Positions 6,706 to 17,238 of a stretch of DNA of 32,148 nucleotides are shown here, piece after piece. Location: NCBI GenBank assembly GCA_016214545.1, contig JACROH010000001.1, positions 1-32,148 of the forward strand. The letters run 5' to 3'. The number at the start of each line of letters is the position of its first letter. Positions within the stretch are counted from its first letter, which is position 1. The notes below the pieces were generated by a model. That model saw only the letters and a list, made by a program, of their open reading frames with translations, made no database searches and was not told where the DNA came from. The translations under genes were made by a program, and so were the position numbers. Source of the stretch: Candidatus Lloydbacteria bacterium (GTDB lineage: Bacteria; Patescibacteriota; Minisyncoccia; Phycocordibacterales; 21-14-all-47-15).

Positions 6706-8679
6706 CTATATTCCCAACAAAACCGGTATCACAATGGGGCGCTTGTTTGTTTTTTGATAGAGGAAACGAGAAACGTCGTCGGTGAGAATATTTTTTACAT
6801 ACTCGAAGTTAATCGGGTTCATTCCGGCGGTCGCTTTTTCGATGGTTTTTTTCACGACATTGCGCGCGTCTTTGAGGAGTTCTTGCGATTCTCGCAAATA
6901 GACGAATCCTCGGGAAATGATATCGGGAGATTTTCGAAGTTTCCCTGTTCGTGTGTCGATTGATGCAATAACCACGAACATGCCGTCTTGCGAAAGCATT
7001 TGGCGGTCGCGAAGCACTACCTCTTGTGCGTCTCCGACCGAAAAGCCGTCGACAAGAATCGGGTTTGATGGAGCGGATTCTTTGCGAGCCATAATTTTTT
7101 CGCCTTTCACGATTTCAATAACCATGCCGTTGTCCGGAATGATGATATGGTCTTCGGGAACGATGCGTTTCGCGATGTCGGCGTGCACGCGGAGCATGTA
7201 ATGGTATCCGTGAATCGGAATAAAAAACTTCGGGTGTATTTTGCCGTGTATCCAAGCCAGCTCTTCGCCGTTGGCGTGACCGGAAGAATGGACGTCGGAA
7301 TTTTTATAGTGAATGATATGAGCGCCTTGCCGCGACAAATTGTCTTTCAGCTTTTGCACGTTTCGTTCGTTGCCCGGGACAATAGAAGAAGACATTAGAA
7401 TGGTATCCCGGGGAGAGATTCGGATGTGTTTGTGTGTCTTATTTGCAATGCGCATTAGCGCCGCAAATTCTTCTCCTTGCGCTCCGGTTACGAGCGCCAC
7501 GATTTTGTTTTCAGGATAATTGCCCATCTCCTCGACGGTAATGAGTGATTCTTTGCCGATCTTGAGAAGCCCCGCCGCCTTTGTCACCTCGATGTTGGTT
7601 TTCATGCTTCGTCCCTCAACAACGATTTTTTTTCCGTATTTCTCGGATATCTCAATCATTTTAAGCATGCGCTCGACTTGGGACGCGAAGGTTGAAAGGA
7701 TAAGACGGCCTTTGGTATTTTTTATGATGTCGTCTATGTTTTGGTACACCACTTTTTCCGAAATCGAAAATCCGGGATTTTCGGCGTTCGTCGAATCGGT
7801 AAGAAGTGCTAACACTTCGCGAGCTTTAAACGAATCGTATATTTCTTCTTCTATCTCGGAAACGTGGCCGTCCATGTGATCGAGGCGAAGGTCTCCCGTA
7901 TGCACAACATCGCCGTGCGGGGTTTCGAAAATAATACCCATTGAATCGGGAATTGCGTGCGTAACTCCAAAGAATCTCACGAAAAGAGAGCCCACCTTTA
8001 AACGGCTGCCGCTTTCAACAATGCGAAGGTCGAGCGGCGGGAGATGGGGGAATTCTTCCTGGCGCTTTTTTATCATGAGTGAGGTAAAATTTCGCGCATA
8101 CATTGGCGGGTTGCCCATTTTTTCCATGAGGTAGGGAATACCGCCGATGTGGTCGAGGTGTCCGTGGGTAATAAACACGGCACGGATTTTGTCTTTCCGC
8201 TCCTCAAGATATTTGGTGTTTGGAAGGATGTAATCGATACCAGGGGTGTCGTCTTCGCTGAATTGGAAACCGGCATCAACGACGAAAATATCATTCCCTA
8301 TTTCAAAAACGGTGATATTTTTACCGATTTCTTCCACCCCGCCAAGCGGAATAATCCGCACTACGTCTTTTTCAGGCGGAGGAACCGGTGCCCAATTTTT
8401 TTGCTGCGGTGCGTGAGGACGGGATGCCCTCGGACGCTCTCTTTGCCCTCGGCGCGAACCGCCGCGCCCGCCGCCGTGCGGCCGCTTTCCTCCATGGCCG
8501 TGTCCGTGCCCCTGCCGTGCTTTTTGCTCCGGAGACGATGATGGCTGCGGCGTATTTTTTGGCATTTCGCCTTTGTTTCCCACGGCGGTTTGATGAGAAA
8601 ATGGACGACGGTGCCGCGACTGATGTTCTGTTTTTTCTCCGCTTCTCGGGTGAGAAGCTCCTTTGTTTTGCTGTATCAT
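6706..8679 (-). CDS. rnj: Ribonuclease J (MBL/beta-CASP) with a long Gly/His/Arg-rich N-terminal extension
   Basis: 'VRIIPLGGVEEIGKNITVFEIGNDIFVVDAGFQF...FITHGHLDHIGGIPYL...HTGDLRLD...HSSGHANGEEL...IPIHGYHYMLRVH'. The start codon is uncertain. Confidence 0.93.
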   Translation of the reverse strand: MIQQNKGASHPRSGEKTEHQSRHRRPFSHQTAVGNKGEMPKNTPQPSSSPEQKARQGHGHGHGGKRPHGGGRGGSRRGQRERPRASRPHAPQQKNWAPVPPPEKDVVRIIPLGGVEEIGKNITVFEIGNDIFVVDAGFQFSEDDTPGIDYILPNTKYLEERKDKIRAVFITHGHLDHIGGIPYLMEKMGNPPMYARNFTSLMIKKRQEEFPHLPPLDLRIVESGSRLKVGSLFVRFFGVTHAIPDSMGIIFETPHGDVVHTGDLRLDHMDGHVSEIEEEIYDSFKAREVLALLTDSTNAENPGFSISEKVVYQNIDDIIKNTKGRLILSTFASQVERMLKMIEISEKYGKKIVVEGRSMKTNIEVTKAAGLLKIGKESLITVEEMGNYPENKIVALVTGAQGEEFAALMRIANKTHKHIRISPRDTILMSSSIVPGNERNVQKLKDNLSRQGAHIIHYKNSDVHSSGHANGEELAWIHGKIHPKFFIPIHGYHYMLRVHADIAKRIVPEDHIIIPDNGMVIEIVKGEKIMARKESAPSNPILVDGFSVGDAQEVVLRDRQMLSQDGMFVVIASIDTRTGKLRKSPDIISRGFVYLRESQELLKDARNVVKKTIEKATAGMNPINFEYVKNILTDDVSRFLYQKTNKRPIVIPVLLGI

Positions 8680-8783
8680 GAATGAATAAAAGCTATTTTT
8701 TCTGCAAGGCAGAAGTTTTTAATAATTATGTTTTTGTTAATAGAGGCTCTCGTTGGTATTTCGAGCCCCCAATATAGACGGGC

Positions 8784-10571
8784 TTATAATGAGCTATTTT
8801 TGTTTGCAACAGTCCCGCGTTTTGTAAAAATTTTCCACACCTGATCGGTTTCGATATACCAGTTATAAATTGAAGCGAAACGGTCTGCGGGGACGGTGAT
8901 TGAACCCATTGAGAATCCTTTGATGCCGTCGGGAATGACATAAATGAATTCCGGCGCATAGGTAAATACGGCGGGGATGTCTTCAGCCACTGCATTTTGG
9001 AATGCCTGATATTTTGCAACGCGCTCCTGTTTTTCTGAAAGTGTCCGTGCCTCCTCTAAAAGTTTGTCGGTCGCCATGTTTGCATAGAGGGCGATGTTTA
9101 ACCCCGGGTCAAGGCGCTGTGACGAATGCCAGAAAGCGAACGGGTCCGCATCGCGCCCGATAATTTCTCCAAAAAAGAGCGCGTCGTATTTTCTCGGTCT
9201 GATAATATTTTGGTTTAAATCGCCGATTTCAAAGATTTGCAGGGTAACGTGCGCTCCTATGGCTTCCCACATTTTTTTGAGCATTTCCGCCGCTTGTTTT
9301 AGCTCGGCTATGTCGGATGTCGCAATCGAAAAGGTGAGCCGTGTCGTCCCTTTCTTTGTCTTTTTTTCAAGCACGCCGTCTTTCGGATTCGGTTTCCAGC
9401 CGTCTTTGGTAAGTATCGAAATTGCTTCCGCTTTTCGCGCATTTTCATCCTGGTCGATTTGTTTTTTGTTTGCGCTTTGGTATCCAAGGGAGCCTGACGG
9501 CAGCGGGCCCATGAGCGGGGTTCCATAGCCGTGAAGCACGTCGCTTATGATTTGTTTGCGGTCAGTGACGGTATTTAATGCGTGTCTGACGGCGGCGTTT
9601 GCGAAAAGCGGCTGCTGGTTTTGATTGAAGAAAACACCGAATACTCTTGGAAGAGGCGAAGTCTCCAGACGCTTTCCATTTTTTGACAGTGTCTCCGCAA
9701 GCGACGGCGGCACGGCGCTCATGCTTTCAATGGCTCGAGACTGATACGCAAGAAGAAGGTCTTGTTCGTTGGGGTAGAACTTAAGAGTCACGGTGCTTAT
9801 ATACGGAGCGCCAAGAATAAATTTTTTAAAGGCAGACAGTACCGCTTGCTCGGGGATACCCGCGGCGTTTTTTGTTATTTTTTTTATTTGGTACGGGCCG
9901 GAACCGATAGCTGAAACATTCAATTGGCTCAAGCTGAACTGTTCGGCACTCACGGTTTCCCATATATGTTTCGGCAGTATGCCAAGCGTTGTGTTTTCAA
10001 GAAAGGGGGCGTACGGCTGCTTCAAGGTGAATATGACGATATTTGGGCCGTCTGTTTTTACCGATACTCCATCCCAACTTGCGCGGCGCGGGCTTTTTAT
10101 CGAACTCTCTTGGGTCTTTAATACTGTAAATAGTACATCATCGCTTGTGACGGGGGTATTATCATGGAAGAAAATATTTTTTCGCAAAGTGAAAGTGTAA
10201 GTCAGTCCGTTCGGCGAAACGGTGTATGATTGTGCGAGGTCAGGAATGAGCAGGTCGTCGGAGGTGAGACGCATTAATCCGGAGTATACGAGAGCGGTCA
10301 TGTCGCGGTCGGCATCGGATACGGCCAAGAGCGGATTTATAAAACGAGGCGTGCCGATAATGCCCTCAGTAAATGAGCCGCCGTGCGTCGGCACCGCTTC
10401 AAGCGACGCACGATGAGCCCCCCATAAAAAAGCCGCCCCGCTTGCTACGGCAACAATAACTAATATTTTGAAAATACGTTTTTCTTCAGATGAAAACGAG
10501 GCGATAATTTTTTTAAGCCACGAAATCAAAGATGAAATTTTTTTTCTGTCGTTTTCTTGCGTTGGTTCCAT
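8784..10571 (-). CDS. ABC transporter substrate-binding protein, family 5 (peptide/nickel type)
   Basis: 'INPLLAVSDADRDMTALVYSGLMRLTSDDLLIPDLAQSYTVSPNGLTYTFTLRKNIFFHDNTPVTSDDVLFT' is SBP_bac_5-like. Confidence 0.9.
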   Translation of the reverse strand: MEPTQENDRKKISSLISWLKKIIASFSSEEKRIFKILVIVAVASGAAFLWGAHRASLEAVPTHGGSFTEGIIGTPRFINPLLAVSDADRDMTALVYSGLMRLTSDDLLIPDLAQSYTVSPNGLTYTFTLRKNIFFHDNTPVTSDDVLFTVLKTQESSIKSPRRASWDGVSVKTDGPNIVIFTLKQPYAPFLENTTLGILPKHIWETVSAEQFSLSQLNVSAIGSGPYQIKKITKNAAGIPEQAVLSAFKKFILGAPYISTVTLKFYPNEQDLLLAYQSRAIESMSAVPPSLAETLSKNGKRLETSPLPRVFGVFFNQNQQPLFANAAVRHALNTVTDRKQIISDVLHGYGTPLMGPLPSGSLGYQSANKKQIDQDENARKAEAISILTKDGWKPNPKDGVLEKKTKKGTTRLTFSIATSDIAELKQAAEMLKKMWEAIGAHVTLQIFEIGDLNQNIIRPRKYDALFFGEIIGRDADPFAFWHSSQRLDPGLNIALYANMATDKLLEEARTLSEKQERVAKYQAFQNAVAEDIPAVFTYAPEFIYVIPDGIKGFSMGSITVPADRFASIYNWYIETDQVWKIFTKRGTVANKNSSL

Positions 10572-10759
10572 TGAAATTAAAAAACACGTCGTCTTAAGCT
10601 GTGTCGCAGGGGGACGCGTATGTCCTCTCGCTCGGGCCGCTTCATCGAAAGCGGATTTTTTGTGTCAGTGTTGCCGCTATATTTTTTGTGTGAAATAGAC
10701 TACGTCAAGATGTTTTACCCATAGCATCACAACGAAAAAGACCGTGCAAAATTCTTTAT

Positions 10760-10981
10760 TTAGAAGAAGAGAGCGGCGAAAGCCGCAAGCACGAAGAAAA
10801 TTGCCGTAACAACCGTAGCGTTGAAAAGCACTTTTTCCGCCCCCCGTCGGGTGTATTGTATGCCGCTGCCATCACCGCCGCCAAAAGTACCGCCGGCGCC
10901 GGCATTGCTTTGCTGCACTAATATCAGAACAATAAGAATGCCCGATAAAACAATCTGTATCCAGGGAAGTATCGTAGTCAT
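10760..10981 (-). CDS. secG: Preprotein translocase subunit SecG
   Basis: MTTILPWIQIVLSGILIVLILVQQSNAGAGGTFGGG...; two TM segments with the SecG signature. Confidence 0.9.
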   Translation of the reverse strand: MTTILPWIQIVLSGILIVLILVQQSNAGAGGTFGGGDGSGIQYTRRGAEKVLFNATVVTAIFFVLAAFAALFF

Positions 10982-11103
10982 AATCCTTAATAAGCCATTG
11001 TAGCAGGATTTGAACATAAGTCAACGCGCTTGCTTTTTTTGGGCGCTGTATTATAATTTTGCCATTATTAGCAGTCTGTAAGTTAACATATTTCGTTTTT
11101 TAT

Positions 11104-11409
11104 ATGAGCACAAAACATACGATTATACCTTTGGGAGACCGAGTGCTTGTAAAGCCCGCGACTCCCGAAAAAATAAAGACGCAATCGGGGATTATCATTC
11201 CGGATACGGTTGATAAAGAAAAGCCGGAACAGGGCAAGGTGATTGCGGTGGGGGCGGGCAAAAGAAATGATAATGGCGATCTCGTGCCCCTTCAAGTGAA
11301 AAAAGGCGACATGGTCGTTTTCTCAAAATATGGTCCCGACGAGGTGACGATTGACGGAGAGGAGTACTACATCATCCGCGAGGAATCATTATTGGCGGTT
11401 ATTAAATAG
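11104..11409 (+). CDS. groES: Co-chaperonin GroES
   Basis: 'IIPLGDRVLVKPATPEKIKTQSGIIIPDTVDKEKPEQGKVIAVG'. Confidence 0.97.
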   Translation: MSTKHTIIPLGDRVLVKPATPEKIKTQSGIIIPDTVDKEKPEQGKVIAVGAGKRNDNGDLVPLQVKKGDMVVFSKYGPDEVTIDGEEYYIIREESLLAVIK

Positions 11410-11486
11410 GTAATTTTTGTAAATTACAAAACTCGCATTATTATTCGCAGAACGCGCATAATTTTTAACGGAGTTTTATAATTTAA

Positions 11487-13160
<1,674 letters not shown>

Positions 13161-13206
13161 GCCTTCACATAAAAATTATTCCAGTATCCTGGAATAGTTG
13201 CGATAA

Positions 13207-13237
13207 AAAACCGCTCCGCGCAATGCAGAGCGGTTTT
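13207..13237 (+). terminator. groE operon terminator
   Basis: AAAACCGCTC cgcgcaatgca GAGCGGTTTTTTT. Confidence 0.85.
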
Positions 13238-13328
13238 TTTAATTGCTTTTTTGGCCATTTTCCTATAGTTATTGGCTAGAGATGGTTTTTTGACAATCCT
13301 GCCGTATCTTTTTTAGAGGAAAATAAGC

Positions 13329-14405
13329 ATGAAAAAACAATTTGCTTTTCCGTTTGGCGTCACCGAGATACACGCGGCGGGAGGCAAGAATCTGCGCGCT
13401 CGGAAAATAAGAAAAAAAAGAAATCCTCTGCCGTCGGATGCATTGGAACCGAAACGCTCTATCACCTTTGATACCGGTCGGATGCATTCGGCAATGCAGG
13501 CGCTTCTCGCTTCTTTCAAAAACGAAACACATCTTTTCAAGTTTGTTTCAATTGCGCACGCGCCTCAGCATAACCATCGTCCGAAAACGGTTGCGAAGGG
13601 CTCGCCGGAGCATCTTGTGTTTTTGTTTTTGGGGACGCTTATTATCTATCGCTCGGTGTCAGATGAAGGATTCAGACAGGCGGTTGTTCTTCACGACCGT
13701 TCTTCGTGGCTTTTCACCAAAGAAATTCTCTCAAAGACATTGGACGATGTCACGGAAGCAATGAGTGCCGTCGGGTTTATTCACCCGTGGGAAGCTGCTC
13801 GGAGCTGGTATGGAACCGCCCAAACGCTGTTTCGGGAGTATGGGGGGGATCCCCTCAAATTATTGCGCGAAATACAATCGGTGGACGATTTTATGGCGCT
13901 AAAAAACAATGGGCGGGGAAATCGTTTCCCCGGGTACGGGCCGAAACTTTTTAGCTTGCTCATTTTATTTTATCAAGAGTTGGGCATTCCCGAGGCGTTT
14001 TCCGTCAAAGAAGTATTTCCCGTTGACCTGCATGTTCAGCGAATTTTTCTGTCGCTTGATTTGGCGGCGTTTAACACGCGCTGGGTTGACGCGGTCACTC
14101 TCGCGGAATATATCAGAAAAGAAATCTCTTCTCTCTGTGAGCGAGAAAAAATCTATGTTGTCGAACTTTCGCACGCGCTGTGGTTTTTGGGCAATCGCTT
14201 GTGCGGAAATTGCCAAAGGATTTCCGATATAGCATTAAAATGTCCGCTCTACGGATGGTGCGGAGGGGCGTTTGCATCGGAGCCGTACCGTTTGCGGGGA
14301 GAGTGGGACAAATCCTACGGGCGTAAGCAAAAAGGATTGTCGCCAAATCAAAAAGGCTTTTCTTTTCTTCCCGAAACGTTCGGATTGAAAGAAAAAGAAT
14401 CATGA
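13329..14405 (+). CDS. Divergent HhH-GPD (endonuclease III-like) DNA glycosylase-like protein
   Basis: 'RFPGYGPKLFSLLILFYQELG...FPVDLHVQRIFLSLDL' aligns by eye with EndoIII 'LPGVGRKTANVV...AVDTHIFRV'; C-terminal 4-Cys cluster 'LCGNCQRISDIALKCPLYGWC'. Confidence 0.6.
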   Translation: MKKQFAFPFGVTEIHAAGGKNLRARKIRKKRNPLPSDALEPKRSITFDTGRMHSAMQALLASFKNETHLFKFVSIAHAPQHNHRPKTVAKGSPEHLVFLFLGTLIIYRSVSDEGFRQAVVLHDRSSWLFTKEILSKTLDDVTEAMSAVGFIHPWEAARSWYGTAQTLFREYGGDPLKLLREIQSVDDFMALKNNGRGNRFPGYGPKLFSLLILFYQELGIPEAFSVKEVFPVDLHVQRIFLSLDLAAFNTRWVDAVTLAEYIRKEISSLCEREKIYVVELSHALWFLGNRLCGNCQRISDIALKCPLYGWCGGAFASEPYRLRGEWDKSYGRKQKGLSPNQKGFSFLPETFGLKEKES

Positions 14406-14417
14406 TTTTAAAAACAT

Positions 14418-14450
14418 AAAAGCCGTCCGGCATTGCGCAGGACGGCTTTT
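14418..14450. terminator. Bidirectional terminator
   Basis: AAAAGCCGTCC ggcattgcgca GGACGGCTTTT. Confidence 0.85.
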
Positions 14451-14452
14451 TT

Positions 14453-15511
14453 CTACGTACTCTTTTTAATTATTCCGGAAAGAACTTTTTTGCTTTCGGT
14501 GATGACCGTTTTTGCCCGCGCCTCTTCTTTTGCCGGCAGAGCCTCTTTGAGTATCGGCAAAAGCCTTTCAAGAAATCCGATCGTTTTGAGCAAATCGTGA
14601 GCGGACTCCTTTTTTATAAAGGAAAGCCGTTCGGGCGGGATTACTCCGTGCTTAAAGAGGGCAAGGGTTTGCTGAAAAAAGCCGAGAACGAAAGCGAGCC
14701 CCTGGCGCGTTTTTTTGTCGCGTTGGGCAAAAGCGCCTTCTTGCATTTCCAAAACAAGATTGCTGTCGGCAAAGAGCGGCTGCTGGCCTGACGTTTTTTC
14801 CAGTATGAACGCGCTTATTTTTTGCACCGCCTCTTTAACACCGCTCCCGTCAATCATCATGGCGTTTGCGAACCGAAGCGCGTTTATTTCTCCACCGCCG
14901 TTCTCTTCGGGGAGGGTGCATATTTTTTCAAGGGCAACGGCTATACCGAAGGGAATAAGCTTGTCTTCAACCAGCTTTCTTAATTTTTTCGGAAGGCTGA
15001 CAAATCGGATGTAGCCGCGGGTGGCATCTTCGCTCAATCCTATCGATGCCGAGAAGCGAGAGAGCACCGGCGCTTTTCCGTACAGCTTTTCAGCGTAAGA
15101 ATAGAGGGTGGCAACCGCGTATGCCATTTCGGCGGTTTCCGGCGGATGGTACGTGTTTTCGGTAATTTGCCAGCGCATGAACTCGTCAACGTTGTCGACG
15201 GCAAGCACTTGCGCGGGGATTTTTGCGTACTCGCTGTTTTCTTTTGCCAAGGTTTGAAACGCTTTGAAACGACGATGTCCGGCAACAAGAATGTAATCGT
15301 ACTTGGCAAGGCTTTGTAATGAACAACCTTTGATTTTGCAAATCTCTTCCCATGCCGCGTTCCGTTTCATCACAATGACGGGGTTTAAGAGGATTCCGGT
15401 TTCTCGCAAATTTTTCACCAAATCCGCCACGTTTGTTTCCGTAACAGGCCGCATTTGCGGCAGGGTCACTATTTTTTCAAGCGAAATGTTTTTGATTATA
15501 ATGCGCGGCAT
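14453..15511 (-). CDS. ParB/Spo0J N-terminal domain protein
   Basis: 'LVKNLRETGILLNPVIVMKR...YILVAGHRRFKAFQTLA...RWQITENTYHPPETAEMAYA' matches ParB boxes; SD 'aaaagggggtgagaagATG'. Confidence 0.8.
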   Translation of the reverse strand: MPRIIIKNISLEKIVTLPQMRPVTETNVADLVKNLRETGILLNPVIVMKRNAAWEEICKIKGCSLQSLAKYDYILVAGHRRFKAFQTLAKENSEYAKIPAQVLAVDNVDEFMRWQITENTYHPPETAEMAYAVATLYSYAEKLYGKAPVLSRFSASIGLSEDATRGYIRFVSLPKKLRKLVEDKLIPFGIAVALEKICTLPEENGGGEINALRFANAMMIDGSGVKEAVQKISAFILEKTSGQQPLFADSNLVLEMQEGAFAQRDKKTRQGLAFVLGFFQQTLALFKHGVIPPERLSFIKKESAHDLLKTIGFLERLLPILKEALPAKEEARAKTVITESKKVLSGIIKKST

Positions 15512-15673
15512 CTTCTCACCCCCTTTTCAATAAGCATCAATGGTTGTACCGGTTTGTCAAAATTTCTGTCTAATAAGAGTGATAACACAAGAGGCTATTC
15601 TTTGCCATATTGACGCGAAAGGCTCCTTTTGCTACGATACTCAACTGAGCTAGCCAGTCTGGCTTTTATTTTT

Positions 15674-15859
15674 ATGGCGAAAACGTCAGTTATAGCGCGT
15701 TCAAAAAAGAAACCGAAATGGAGCACAAGAATTGTGCGCCGATGTTTTCGATGCGGCAGAAAACGAGGATACATGCGAGCCTTTGATATGTGCCGCATTT
15801 GTTTCCGCGAACTTGCCAACGAAGGCAAGATCCCGGGTATCCGAAAGTCAAGCTGGTAA
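15674..15859 (+). CDS. rpsN: 30S ribosomal protein S14, zinc type
   Basis: 'MAKTSVIARSKKKPKWSTRIVRRCFRCGRKRGYMRAFDMCRICFRELANEGKIPGIRKSSW'. Confidence 0.97.
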   Translation: MAKTSVIARSKKKPKWSTRIVRRCFRCGRKRGYMRAFDMCRICFRELANEGKIPGIRKSSW

Positions 15860-15871
15860 TCTCTATACTAT

Positions 15872-16258
15872 ATGGATCAAATCGCAAACATGCTTACTCA
15901 TATACAAAACGCAAGCGCTGTCGGAAAGCCGTCAGTGCAGGTTCCGTATTCAAAGCTGAAGTATGCGATTGCACAAGTGTTGGCAAAAACAGGCTATGTC
16001 AAGTCGGCTGCCGTTGTCGGCAAAAAGGTCCGCAAGGTGATTGTGATCGAGCTTGCGTACGTCGGGACCGTGCCTCGCGTCCATGGAGCCAAGCGCATGT
16101 CAAAATTATCCCAGCGCGCATACAAAGGGTTTCGAGAGCTTACTCCGGTGAAACAGGGATATGGCATCAGTGTGCTTTCTACGCCAAAAGGGGTGCTTTC
16201 AGATAAGGAAGCTCGCGCGGAGAAAGTCGGAGGCGAAGTGCTTTTTCAAATTTGGTAA
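15872..16258 (+). CDS. rpsH: 30S ribosomal protein S8
   Basis: 'DQIANMLTHIQNASAVGKPSVQVPYSKLKYAIAQVLAKTGYV...GYGISVLSTPKGVLSDKEAR'. Confidence 0.97.
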   Translation: MDQIANMLTHIQNASAVGKPSVQVPYSKLKYAIAQVLAKTGYVKSAAVVGKKVRKVIVIELAYVGTVPRVHGAKRMSKLSQRAYKGFRELTPVKQGYGISVLSTPKGVLSDKEARAEKVGGEVLFQIW

Positions 16259-16270
16259 TCGTATATTTTT

Positions 16271-16807
16271 ATGAGCAGGGTCGGCAAACAAATACTTACA
16301 ATACCTGAGAAAACTACCGCAGTGATTAGCGGCGGTGTCGTAACGGTGAAGGGGCCAAAAGGTGAAACCTCAAAGCGTTTTGCCGATACTGTTAAGGTCG
16401 CCATTGAGGGAAATAAAATAACCGCGACTCCGACAAACAACTCGATGCAGGCAAAAATGATGTGGGGTACCGCCATGGCGCACATCAAAAACATGCTTTC
16501 CGGCGTCAATCATCCGTTTACAAAAAAATTATTGATAGAGGGGGTTGGTTTTCGAGCGGAACTTGCGGGAAAAGATTTAAAACTGGCGCTCGGATTTTCT
16601 CACCCGGTACTGATTCGGATTCCTGATGGGGTAGCGGTCTCCGTGGAGAAAGGCGTTATTTCGATAAGCGGTATCGATAAAGAGATTGTCGGTCAGTTTG
16701 CCGCGACGATACGGTCACATAAAAAACCAGAACCCTATAAGGGCAAAGGAATCAGGTATGAAAACGAAGTTATCCGAAGGAAGCAGGGCAAGAAGACGGT
16801 CGGGTAA
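16271..16807 (+). CDS. rplF: 50S ribosomal protein L6
   Basis: 'MSRVGKQILTIPEKTTAVISGGVVTVKGPKGE...EPYKGKGIRYENEVIRRKQGKK'. Confidence 0.97.
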   Translation: MSRVGKQILTIPEKTTAVISGGVVTVKGPKGETSKRFADTVKVAIEGNKITATPTNNSMQAKMMWGTAMAHIKNMLSGVNHPFTKKLLIEGVGFRAELAGKDLKLALGFSHPVLIRIPDGVAVSVEKGVISISGIDKEIVGQFAATIRSHKKPEPYKGKGIRYENEVIRRKQGKKTVG

Positions 16808-16842
16808 TTAGCTTGCTAGAAACACGTTTCCTAAAAAGCTAA
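16808..16842 (+). repeat. Intergenic hairpin, copy 1 (TTAGCTT..AAGCTAA)
   Basis: TTAGCTTgcTAGAAAcacgTTTCCTAaaAAGCTAA; shares its arms with 19683-19722. Confidence 0.6.
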
Positions 16843-16848
16843 AAAAAC

Positions 16849-17229
16849 ATGAAACAAATAAGAAATCAAAAAGTTGAGAAACGAGAACGCCGACATAGGC
16901 GTATTCGCGCAAAGGTTAAAGGAACGGAGGCCCGCCCTCGTTTGGCTGTTTTTAAATCGAACCGATATTTATACGGACAGCTTATCAATGACGACAAAGG
17001 GGTCACCGTTGCCGCTGTTTCCGATGCGGCCCTTTCTGAAAAGAAATCCGCTTCAGCTTCCGCAAAAGCAACAAAAACTGAAAGAGCGCGCTTGCTCGGG
17101 AAAGCACTCGCGGAGGCGGCGATGAAGAAAAAGATTACCACGGCCGTGTTTGACCGCGGAGGGTTTATCTATACCGGACGCATCAAAGCGTTTGCTGAAG
17201 GGGCGAGAGAGGGAGGACTTTTATTTTAA
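16849..17229 (+). CDS. rplR: 50S ribosomal protein L18
   Basis: 'RRHRRIRAKVKGTEARPRLAVFKSNRYLYGQLINDDKGVTVAAVS...FDRGGFIYTGRIKAFAEGAREGGL'. Confidence 0.96.
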   Translation: MKQIRNQKVEKRERRHRRIRAKVKGTEARPRLAVFKSNRYLYGQLINDDKGVTVAAVSDAALSEKKSASASAKATKTERARLLGKALAEAAMKKKITTAVFDRGGFIYTGRIKAFAEGAREGGLLF

Positions 17230-17238
17230 TACCATCGT

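Noticed and set aside
8149-8681. Plus ORFs of 130 and 97 aa opposite the rnj N-terminus
   Set aside because: Antisense shadow of the GC-rich Gly/His/Arg coding region.
11068-11095. CIRCE (HrcA) operator upstream of groES
   Set aside because: Only a partial left half (TTAGCAGTC) is present; no inverted GAGTGCTAA partner.
15640-15673. Attenuator-like hairpin AGCCA-gtc-TGGCT plus T-run just before rpsN
   Set aside because: Only a 5-bp stem; too weak to call as a terminator without comparative data.
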